This document shows, one piece after another, positions 24,268 through 29,515 of a stretch of DNA of 29,515 bases. The notes beneath the pieces are model-generated. The model was not told the origin of the DNA. It did no database searches and saw only the letters and a list, made by a program, of their open reading frames with translations. How positions within the stretch are numbered: the stretch's first letter is position 1; every line of letters begins with the position of its first letter. Source of the stretch: JBBDMW01 sp040878005 (GTDB lineage Bacteria; Chloroflexota; Dehalococcoidia; Lucifugimonadales; Lucifugimonadaceae); the NCBI GenBank assembly GCA_040878005.1, contig JBBDMW010000022.1, forward strand, positions 1-29,515, read 5' to 3'. The position numbers and the translations under genes were made by a program.

Positions 24268-24576
24268 CTACAGGATGAGACGCGCAATCACGATAAGGCT
24301 GGCGAATCCAAGCGCCAGGCCGACCCCGATCCCGGCAAACAACCCCATGGCTGCCTGCCGGTTGGCTTTCTTGGCAATCAGGACGACGCCAACCACCAGC
24401 AACACAATGGTCTCGACGCCGAAGATGAGCATGCCGCCGACCAGGAGCGCCAGGTCGCGAAAACCATCAGTGCCGGAAGTGCCAGGAATCAACATGTACG
24501 GCGTAACCGCATAAATGGCCGCCACCGCAGCCATCGTGACCCAGAACGGCCGGCTGGAAACTTGATCAGATCTCAT
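24268..24576 (-). CDS. Small integral membrane protein, 102 aa, unknown function
   Basis: Three hydrophobic segments fill most of the protein (about residues 13-30, 43-66 and 74-100), with a KKANRQ loop between the second and third. The start at 24576 is set by a perfect AAGGAG (reverse complement at 24583-24588) with 6-nt spacing; the frame continues upstream to 24630 without support. No family recognised. It lies 110 bp downstream of the hydrolase gene on the same strand. Confidence 0.65.
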   Translation of the reverse strand: MRSDQVSSRPFWVTMAAVAAIYAVTPYMLIPGTSGTDGFRDLALLVGGMLIFGVETIVLLVVGVVLIAKKANRQAAMGLFAGIGVGLALGFASLIVIARLIL

Positions 24577-24686
24577 GACTCGCTCCTTGAGCGGCCAACT
24601 GAGGACAGGCCAATTTCGCGACCATCGCATTATGACTGCGCCGGAACCTGCCGGCTACCACCGGTGACCAGTGGGAAACCAAACGA

Positions 24687-25268
24687 TCACACCTCGGCCA
24701 GGAAGCCCAAGACCCGGCGCAACATGAGGGCAGCAGCCTCGGGGTCGTACTCATCCAGGCCATCGTCCGCAAACAGGTGACCGCCGCCCGGATAGGTGTG
24801 CACATCAATGCGTGCGCCCGCACCGCGAGCCTGCTTCGACAGCGCCCCAACCCCTTCCGGATCGGCCAACTGGTCCTTCTCGGCATAGTGAACCTGTACG
24901 GCTACATGCCGCGGCCACGCCTCCACGCCAAACCCGGCGGGCGCCAGCGCCCCGTGCATCAGGATGGCTGCCTTCGCCCCAGGACTGGTGGCCGCGAGAA
25001 ACTCAGCAGCGGCCGCTCCCATTGAGAACCCGGCAAAGACCAATCCCGGCGGCAGGCCAGAGATCGATTCGGTTGCGCGTGACACCAGTCCCGGAATCCC
25101 AACTTCATCGCGCTTCCGGGCGCCCTCTTCGAGTGATGAAAAGACTTCTCCGTCGAAAAGGTCGGGAGTGTGAACAGTGTGTCCCTCTGCCCTCAAACGC
25201 TCAGCGAAATCCAGGACTGCCGGCCGCAGCCCCAGCCCCGAGTGAAACAGTACGACTTGCTGACTCAT
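24687..25268 (-). CDS. Dienelactone hydrolase family protein
   Basis: A compact 193-aa alpha/beta hydrolase like those annotated as dienelactone hydrolase: VVLFHSGLGLRPAV at the N-terminus, VHTPDLFDGEVF, nucleophile elbow AGFSMGAAAAEF, YAEKDQLADPEG and a C-terminal YPGGGHLFADDG. The triad would be Ser82, Asp132 and His164. True dienelactone hydrolase uses Cys, so this is a serine variant and the substrate is open. The start at 25268 has a perfect AAAGGAG at 6-nt spacing. It is divergent from a TetR regulator, with a 67-bp spacer carrying a promoter and two palindromes, so it is the likely target of that repressor. Confidence 0.88.
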   Translation of the reverse strand: MSQQVVLFHSGLGLRPAVLDFAERLRAEGHTVHTPDLFDGEVFSSLEEGARKRDEVGIPGLVSRATESISGLPPGLVFAGFSMGAAAAEFLAATSPGAKAAILMHGALAPAGFGVEAWPRHVAVQVHYAEKDQLADPEGVGALSKQARGAGARIDVHTYPGGGHLFADDGLDEYDPEAAALMLRRVLGFLAEV

Positions 25269-25282
25269 GCCAACTCCTTTAC

Positions 25283-25295
25283 TGGACAATGTCCA
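25283..25295. promoter_or_regulatory. Candidate TetR operator 1
   Basis: TGGACA-A-TGTCCA, a perfect 6-bp inverted repeat with a 1-nt centre, lies just downstream of the -10 box of the hydrolase promoter and about 40 bp before the tetR ATG. Confidence 0.55.
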
Positions 25296-25298
25296 ATT

Positions 25299-25327
25299 AC
25301 TGTACCGCGTACAATACATCGTGTAAA
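25299..25327 (-). promoter_or_regulatory. Promoter of the dienelactone hydrolase-like gene
   Basis: On the minus strand TTTACA (25322-25327; 5 of 6 to the -35 consensus), a 17-nt spacer and TACAGT (25299-25304; 4 of 6 to the -10 consensus) point at the hydrolase gene. Both flanking palindromes overlap or adjoin it, as expected for a repressed promoter. Confidence 0.6.
25301..25313. promoter_or_regulatory. Candidate TetR operator 2
   Basis: TGTAC-CGC-GTACA, a perfect 5-bp inverted repeat with a 3-nt centre, overlaps the -10 box and spacer of the hydrolase promoter. Confidence 0.5.
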
Positions 25328-25335
25328 GTACGGGT

Positions 25336-26040
25336 ATGGCAAGAACCAACGTTAGACGGCCATCAGAAAGCCCAGCAGGCCCAACAAGAGCAGCACGCCG
25401 CGGACCCGGCGAGCGCGCCGGACTCAGCCGCCACTCGATACTCGAGGCCGCCCGCGACATCGTTGAGCGAGACGGCCTTGCCGCGTTGACCATGCGCCGA
25501 CTGGCAGAACACCTCGGCGTAAGGCCAAACGCCATTTACAGCCACTTCACCGATAAATCGGCGCTTATCGATGCCCTGCTCGACAATCTGGTGGCCGATG
25601 TCCCGGTTCCAGCCGAACAGGCGGACTGGGCAGAGGGGCTAGTCGACCTGATGCGGGCAACACGGTCCCTGCTGCTTGCGCATGCTGAGTTGATCCCACT
25701 TTTCCTGTCGCGGCCAATGTCCGGCCCCAACGCGATGCGCCTCGGTGAGGTCACGTTGGAACTTCTGGAACGCGCGGGACTGCGCGGCCAGGACGCCATT
25801 GCAGCGCTGCGCATCCTCCTCGTGTACGCGTTCGGCTTCGCCGCGCAGGAAGCGCCTCGCCTTGCTGACCCGGAGCCGGGGAAGCGCCAGGCCGACAGCA
25901 AGGCAGCATTCCAGGCAGCAAGAGATCTGCCAAATGTCAGCCGGCTTGCTGATGACCTTTCACTCCATCCCGGTGACGAAACCTTCGACAGGGGCTTGAA
26001 GTGGTTGATCGCTGGAATTAAGTCGGGGGACGGTGGTTAG
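25336..26040 (+). CDS. TetR/AcrR family transcriptional regulator
   Basis: The N-terminal helix-turn-helix (about residues 34-83: SILEAARDIVERDGLAALTM, RRLAEHLGVRPNAIYSHF, TDKSALIDALL) is a classical TetR DNA-binding domain. The rest is an all-helical ligand-binding domain of ~150 residues. It is preceded by a Pro/Arg-rich 30-residue N-terminal tail. There is no good Shine-Dalgarno before the ATG, and the leader is short. The gene is divergent from the dienelactone hydrolase-like gene and probably represses it and itself through the palindromes between them, releasing on binding a small molecule, perhaps the hydrolase substrate. Confidence 0.92.
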   Translation: MARTNVRRPSESPAGPTRAARRGPGERAGLSRHSILEAARDIVERDGLAALTMRRLAEHLGVRPNAIYSHFTDKSALIDALLDNLVADVPVPAEQADWAEGLVDLMRATRSLLLAHAELIPLFLSRPMSGPNAMRLGEVTLELLERAGLRGQDAIAALRILLVYAFGFAAQEAPRLADPEPGKRQADSKAAFQAARDLPNVSRLADDLSLHPGDETFDRGLKWLIAGIKSGDGG

Positions 26041-26095
26041 GGCGGTCTTTGAGAGACTTGTCGCGCAGCCACCGGTTCATTTCACATACTGCTGT

Positions 26096-26428
26096 CTACA
26101 TCGGTACGTCCAGGCACGGCCTGACAACGATGCGCCCGCCCAGCGCTACGTTTGGTGCGCCTTTTGCTATTTCCACAGCCGCGTCCATGGATTCCGCATT
26201 GATGATCATGTAGCCGCCAATATCCAGCGGTAGCAGCGACAGGTCTTCCGCCCCTTCCTTAGACACAGTCTTGCCGCTCCACTCCAGGGGAAGGCCCGAC
26301 TCCAGCGCGCCGCTCTGGGCAAGCCCCGCCGCCCACTCTCCCCACTTCCTCATGTACTCCTGCGTTAACGGGCTGCCATCACCCGGCTTCAACTCCGCAC
26401 CTACAAATAGAAATACAAACTTCTTCAT
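26096..26428 (-). CDS. YCII-related domain protein
   Basis: A 110-aa ferredoxin-like-fold protein of the YCII/DGPF group: MKKFVFLFVGAE, then YMRKWGEWAAGLAQSGALESG, LPLEWSGKTV, DIGGYMIINAESMDAAVEIAKGAPNVALGGRIVVRP. The last segment is the family's conserved C-terminal half (G-G-Y x-I/V ... A-x-E-I/A-A-x-x-x-P ... G-x-I/x-V-R-P). Members are often encoded next to ECF sigma factors, but none is here. Biochemical role not established. Convergent with tetR, with a 55-bp gap. Confidence 0.88.
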   Translation of the reverse strand: MKKFVFLFVGAELKPGDGSPLTQEYMRKWGEWAAGLAQSGALESGLPLEWSGKTVSKEGAEDLSLLPLDIGGYMIINAESMDAAVEIAKGAPNVALGGRIVVRPCLDVPM

Positions 26429-26579
26429 GCCCGAGCATTCTCCGTCCCATCTTCAACTTGCTCGTTTTCTCACTAGGCCCATCCAGGCCAGGGACAAGTA
26501 TACGGACGCCTGCATGCGCTCCCGCCCATGTGGCAACGCTCCGCCTCCGGGTCAATTCAACCGCCAAAGCGGGTCGTGA

Positions 26580-26674
26580 GAAGCAAGTACAAACCAGAGA
26601 CCTGGGGCCGAGGGATCCTGGAGATCCACTTCAACCACCAGCCAAACCCGTACCACCATGTCGTCTCGACCGGA
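26580..26674 (+). repeat. Direct repeat unit, copy 1
   Basis: About 95 bp beginning GAAGCAAGTACAAAC and ending TCGTCTCGACCGGA, about 80% identical by eye to copy 2 at 26701-26794, which lies 120-121 bp downstream. The ends are better conserved than the middle. Confidence 0.8.
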
Positions 26675-26700
26675 CCCCCGAGCCGCCCATTGTCCGAAGC

Positions 26701-26794
26701 GAAGCAAGTACAAACAAGAGACCTGGGGAGGCAGGCTCTTGGCGATCCACTGTGACCACCACGTTACCCGCACCACCATGTCGTCTCGACCGGA
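26701..26794 (+). repeat. Direct repeat unit, copy 2
   Basis: A 94-bp copy of the unit at 26580. At its right end GTCTC (26783-26787) pairs with GAGAC (26800-26804), so the junction CTCGACCGGAGCGGAGAG can fold as a stem-loop, a feature of REP-like elements. Confidence 0.8.
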
Positions 26795-26825
26795 GCGGAG
26801 AGACCTGGTGTGGACGGGGGGCACA

Positions 26826-26845
26826 TGGCCGCCGATAGGCGGCCA
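26826..26845. repeat. Perfect 8-bp hairpin
   Basis: TGGCCGCC-GATA-GGCGGCCA. No T run follows on either strand, so a terminator is unlikely. Confidence 0.6.
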
Positions 26846-26876
26846 CACTCGGTAAACTGCCACCAACCCCACATTG

Positions 26877-26895
26877 GGACGCACAAGGTGCGTCC
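26877..26895. repeat. Perfect 8-bp hairpin
   Basis: GGACGCAC-AAG-GTGCGTCC, 31 bp beyond the previous hairpin. Part of the same repeat island. Confidence 0.6.
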
Positions 26896-27021
26896 GTCAC
26901 CCGAGTCGCCACGCTGTCCGAACCGGAGCACGTAAATGCCGGAGCCTCGAAGAGTCGGGGCGCCCGCTACAGCGGGTCGAGCGGAGCAGGCACAAACCGA
27001 TTGGCTACCGGCCACTCACCC

Positions 27022-27414
27022 TCACTCCAACTCATAATCCAACGTGAACTTATGCCCGCCATCCGAATCCACGTCAACCTGTGCCTGGCCGGTCAGTCCC
27101 TGCAACTCGCCTGTGCCAGAGTGAGGCACCACCAGCAGCGTCGCTGCCTGGTCGCCTCCGGTCATCGTGGCCGAGTGCTGCAGGACAAAGCTGCCAGTCC
27201 GACCATCCACCGCCCCAACGATTCGCTCGATGCCCACGTACGCGGCCGAGCCCTCGCCCGCCATCGCCATCACGAACTCGCCGGAACTGCGGCCCTCGAC
27301 ACCGCCCTCGAACGTCTTGGCAATACGCGTGCGCGTCAGCTTCGCCCCTTCCCTCTCGTCAAAGGGCGTCTCCTCCCAGGAGTCAATCACAAATGTGCCG
27401 GTCGCCTTCGCCAA
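27022..27414 (-). CDS. DUF3224 domain-containing protein
   Basis: A 130-aa protein covering the whole DUF3224 domain, an antiparallel beta-barrel related to allene-oxide-cyclase/lipocalin-like folds. It shows ATGTFVIDSWEETPFDE, the SGEFVMAM strand, AAYVGIERIVGAVDGRTGSFVLQH, then the GTGELQGLTGQ loop and a final FTLDYELE strand. It starts with TTG; AGGAGG six bases upstream makes that start convincing. Function of the family unknown. Divergent from the FMN-binding protein at 27589, with a 174-bp spacer. Confidence 0.9.
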   Translation of the reverse strand: MAKATGTFVIDSWEETPFDEREGAKLTRTRIAKTFEGGVEGRSSGEFVMAMAGEGSAAYVGIERIVGAVDGRTGSFVLQHSATMTGGDQAATLLVVPHSGTGELQGLTGQAQVDVDSDGGHKFTLDYELE

Positions 27415-27420
27415 TGGATG

Positions 27421-27427
27421 CCTCCTC
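27421..27427 (-). promoter_or_regulatory. Shine-Dalgarno deciding a TTG start
   Basis: GAGGAGG on the minus strand, 6 nt before the TTG at 27412-27414; no ATG in frame competes. It fixes the start of the DUF3224 gene. Confidence 0.7.
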
Positions 27428-27588
27428 GCCTGTAGAAATCATGGGGCTCAACGATGGTCGCTAACGCCAATTGTAAGTGGCCCGCCCCAGCAACCCGGCG
27501 CCAATACTCGCTCCGTCGTCTCACCTATAAGTCATTGATAAGATACTGCCCGGGATTCCACCACCGGATCAAGAACAAGAGGCCACGC

Positions 27589-28239
27589 ATGTCAGACCGC
27601 ACGAAGGTCAGACGGGTTCCAGACCGCGGCGTCTACGACGTCTCAACAATCAGGGAAATCCTCGACGCCAACTTCCTCTGCCACCTCGGCATCACCACCG
27701 GGCATGGCCCTGTTGTACTTCCCACCCTCTATGCCCGTGACGGCGACTCCCTCCTGTTGCACGGTTCCGCCGGCGCCCACACGCTCCGCGAAGCAAAATC
27801 CGGAAACCCCGTCTGCGTAACCGTCGCGGAGGTAAACGGCATCGTTGTCGCCCGCTCCGCCTTCCACCACTCCATCAACTACCGCTCCGTAGTCGTCTTC
27901 GGTGTCGCCACCGAAGTCGTCGATGTGGAGGAAAAACTGCGGGCCATGCAGGTCCTCACCAACCACATGCTTCCCGGTAGATGGGATGAATGCCGCCGTC
28001 CGAACTCGTCCGAGTTCACTCAGACGACGCTGCTCCGGCTGCCACTGGACGAAGCTTCCGCCAAGGTGCGGACAGGGCCGCCAAAGGACGACGAAGAAGA
28101 CTATGCACTCCCAACATGGGCGGGGGTAATTCCGGTCCGGCGCGAGATGGGTGGCCTTGTGCCCGATCCCCTCAACGCCGAAACCACCGGCGTCGACTCG
28201 TCCGTCACCGCAGCCACCGAAAAATGGCGGACTCCCTGA
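27589..28239 (+). CDS. Pyridoxamine 5'-phosphate oxidase-related FMN-binding protein
   Basis: A split-barrel flavin-binding protein of the PNPOx-like/'flavin-nucleotide-binding' type. N-terminal DRGVYDVSTIREILDANFLCHLGI is the conserved entry strand, followed by GPVVLPTLYARDGDSLLLHGSAGAHTL (phosphate-binding part), NPVCVTVAEVNGIVVARSAFHHSINYRSVVVFG, and the later MLPGRWDECR segment. The protein is 216 aa from ATG 27589, chosen because AAGAGG lies 7 nt upstream; the frame is open further left to 27454 without homology. True PdxH residues are not evident, so an F420/FMN-dependent reductase or heme-degradation-like role is as likely. No operon partner is certain; the next gene starts 215 bp later. 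Confidence 0.88.
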   Translation: MSDRTKVRRVPDRGVYDVSTIREILDANFLCHLGITTGHGPVVLPTLYARDGDSLLLHGSAGAHTLREAKSGNPVCVTVAEVNGIVVARSAFHHSINYRSVVVFGVATEVVDVEEKLRAMQVLTNHMLPGRWDECRRPNSSEFTQTTLLRLPLDEASAKVRTGPPKDDEEDYALPTWAGVIPVRREMGGLVPDPLNAETTGVDSSVTAATEKWRTP

Positions 28240-28454
28240 ACGATGAGGCGCAGGCTGCCCGTGGGTTAAAGCCCGTGCGGGTACGTCTCCGGCTCCCCCG
28301 CCTCCCACGCAGGTGTACGCTCCAGCGGCTCCACGGCACGCGTCTCATCGAAGTGAATCACGGCCTCCAACCCGGGCAAGGGCGTCACGCATGACCGGAG
28401 AAAGCAGCGCGGAGAACACTGAACCCGCTGACACAATAGACGAAGGAGCCGTAC

Positions 28455-29483
28455 ATGAAGCCCGCTCGCGACTATGACATTCGATTCGGTCACAACCTTG
28501 TCCGGGAAGACTCGGCGAAGTGGCCTCCGTACATCGCCGTTTCAACTCCCACGGCGTGGAAGACCGCTCAGCCCTACCTTGCCCAGGAACCGCTGGGAGT
28601 GGGTTTCAACAAATGGCTTGACCGCACCCACCTGGAAGAAGTCGCAGCGTCACTTCCTGACAACGCGGAGCTGGTCGTCGGTGTAGGCGCTGGCCGCGCG
28701 CTGGATCATGCAAAGGTCGTGGCCGATCGCAAGGGCCTGCCCCTCGTACAGGTGCCCACCGTCGTATCGACCGGCGCCATCATCCACGGCTTCTGCGGTG
28801 ACTGGACCGGCAGGGTGATCCACGGCAAGGCGGCCGAAATCGACTGCGAGTACGTGCTGGTGGATTATGACCTGGTGCTCGAAGCGCCGGAGCGTCTCAA
28901 CACTGCCGGCATTGGAGACGTGCTCTGCGGGTACGCGGGCATTGCTGAGTGGCGGTACAACTCGGAGCGTGGCTACGGGCCTCCGTTTGATGAATCGGCC
29001 ATTGCAGACACCGCGGCATTTCACCGCGAGGTCAAAGACGGCTTCCCCGCCACGCTCGGTTCGAATGGTGAGCTCACGTCTTCCAGCGTCCAATTCATCA
29101 TGAAGGCGGTGCAGGACCGTGATGATCGCATGCTCCGCCACCCCGCTGCCCCAAACGCCGACCACTCCTTCTGCTTTGCCATAGAAAAGGCCAATGACCA
29201 GTTCTGGATTCATGGCGAGTCGTGTGCCCTTGGAGCGGTCATCGTGGCCTGGCACACCGATCAGCAGCCGGAAAAGCTGATCGAAGCGCTGGACCAGTGC
29301 AGGGTGAAGTTCCGCCCGCGTGACATGGACGTCAGCGAACAACAACTGCGCCTGGGACTGGAAGAGCTGCCCCGCTGGATGAGCGACAAGGAGGCCGGGC
29401 GGGACATGGACTCCATCATGCGCCGAGAGCCGGTCACCGGCGCCCGCTACGACGAATGTTGGGCCTGGCTAAAGAACGTATAG
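28455..29483 (+). CDS. Iron-containing alcohol dehydrogenase superfamily, glycerol-1-phosphate dehydrogenase-like
   Basis: A 342-aa enzyme of the sn-glycerol-1-phosphate dehydrogenase (AraM/EgsA, Fe-ADH_2) group. Seen: nucleotide loop GVGAGRALDHAK (76-87), VPTVVSTGAI (100-109), and metal ligands Asp155 in GIGDVLCGY, His237 in ADHSFCFAIEK and His253 in IHGESCALG. The D...H...H metal triad of the superfamily is complete. The reaction in the family is NAD(P)H-dependent reduction of dihydroxyacetone phosphate to sn-glycerol-1-phosphate. A true G1P activity is inferred; other substrates are possible in bacterial relatives. AAGGAG at 6-nt spacing supports the ATG. The last gene in the window; no following gene is seen in the remaining 32 bp. 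Confidence 0.85.
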   Translation: MKPARDYDIRFGHNLVREDSAKWPPYIAVSTPTAWKTAQPYLAQEPLGVGFNKWLDRTHLEEVAASLPDNAELVVGVGAGRALDHAKVVADRKGLPLVQVPTVVSTGAIIHGFCGDWTGRVIHGKAAEIDCEYVLVDYDLVLEAPERLNTAGIGDVLCGYAGIAEWRYNSERGYGPPFDESAIADTAAFHREVKDGFPATLGSNGELTSSSVQFIMKAVQDRDDRMLRHPAAPNADHSFCFAIEKANDQFWIHGESCALGAVIVAWHTDQQPEKLIEALDQCRVKFRPRDMDVSEQQLRLGLEELPRWMSDKEAGRDMDSIMRREPVTGARYDECWAWLKNV

Positions 29484-29515
29484 CGCGAACAACTCAGCGA
29501 AGAGGGCGGCCACGG

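Larger units (their letters stand above)
26429..27021. repeat. Repeat-rich non-coding island
   Basis: About 590 bp without a credible gene. It holds two direct repeats (26580-26674 and 26701-26794), degenerate half-copies of their ends at 26915-26939 and 26971-26998, three copies of AGAGACCTGG (26596, 26717, 26799) and three perfect hairpins (26826-26845, 26877-26895, 26963-26976). Translation of one strand gives the SSRPERRD type of peptide that is often mis-called as a hypothetical protein in repeat-carrying genomes; I treat it as non-coding. It has the character of a REP/BIME- or MITE-like mosaic. Confidence 0.7.

Noticed and set aside
24124..25489. Two plus-strand frames (24124-24780 and 24812-25489)
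   Set aside because: They run antisense to the small membrane protein and the hydrolase, both with strong Shine-Dalgarno sequences; products are Arg/Pro-rich shadows.
26580..26794. Possible CRISPR array
   Set aside because: Only two long units (about 95 bp) with imperfect identity, not short identical repeats with unique spacers, and no cas genes.
26458..26912. Several short frames giving SSRPERRD-like peptides
   Set aside because: They follow the repeated DNA rather than a protein constraint; frames on both strands are open, and this peptide type is a known artefact of dispersed repeats.
27643..28308. 221-codon minus-strand open frame
   Set aside because: Antisense to the FMN-binding protein gene; Gly/Val/Asp-rich shadow caused by high GC at third positions.
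28650..29345. 231-codon minus-strand open frame
   Set aside because: Antisense to the glycerol-1-phosphate dehydrogenase-like gene, whose metal ligands and nucleotide loop are intact.

Overview
The window is a GC-rich (mostly about 60-65% by eye) bacterial chromosome segment. It has many single-gene transcription units, lipoprotein-type signal peptides, and a mix of catabolic enzymes: HpaI-type aldolase, sulfatase, D-2-hydroxyacid dehydrogenase, aminotransferase, dienelactone hydrolase-like protein and a glycerol-1-phosphate dehydrogenase-like enzyme. Together with small stand-alone domains (DUF3224, YCII, MmcQ/YjbR), this suits an environmental Chloroflexota, possibly of the Dehalococcoidia/SAR202 type. 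That assignment is inference from gene content; the window holds no rRNA or other firm marker beyond uvrB. I see no tRNA, rRNA, CRISPR array or insertion sequence.

Layout. (1) 1-4231, plus strand: a run of exported or lipid-anchored proteins of unknown function, including a truncated Ser/Thr/Pro-linker protein, a 76-aa single-span protein, a membrane-anchored protein translationally overlapped by an Asp-box beta-propeller lipoprotein, and a further lipoprotein. It ends at a strong bidirectional terminator. (2) 4343-7919: aminotransferase (minus), then an HpaI-family aldolase and a SAM methyltransferase (plus), then a small lipoprotein (minus). (3) 8100-13809: a formylglycine-type sulfatase and a short alpha-glucan phosphorylase (minus), divergent from uvrB (plus). 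(4) 13873-17597: a membrane-anchored protein resembling the one at 1535, an APH-like phosphotransferase and a GNAT acetyltransferase (minus), then a membrane-anchored alpha/beta hydrolase (plus). (5) 17732-19499: a low-GC PIF1-like helicase gene next to what looks like the C-terminal part of another protein, a likely horizontally acquired patch. (6) 19501-23633: a D-2-hydroxyacid dehydrogenase, an orphan T4 gp19-type phage tail-tube domain carrying a Sec signal peptide, and a large GT39-like membrane glycosyltransferase. (7) 23699-29483: small metabolic or accessory genes, a TetR regulator divergent from a hydrolase with two palindromic operator candidates, a repeat-rich non-coding island (about 26560-27000), DUF3224, an FMN-binding PNPOx-like protein and a glycerol-1-phosphate dehydrogenase-like enzyme.

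The most striking item is the signal-peptide-bearing tail-tube protein (20747-21289). It has no sheath, baseplate or ATPase partners here, but has its own hairpin terminator and a palindrome in its leader. The repeat island, the low-GC helicase and the TetR-controlled divergent promoter are next. Starts were chosen from Shine-Dalgarno sequences and family N-termini; several differ from the longest open frame.
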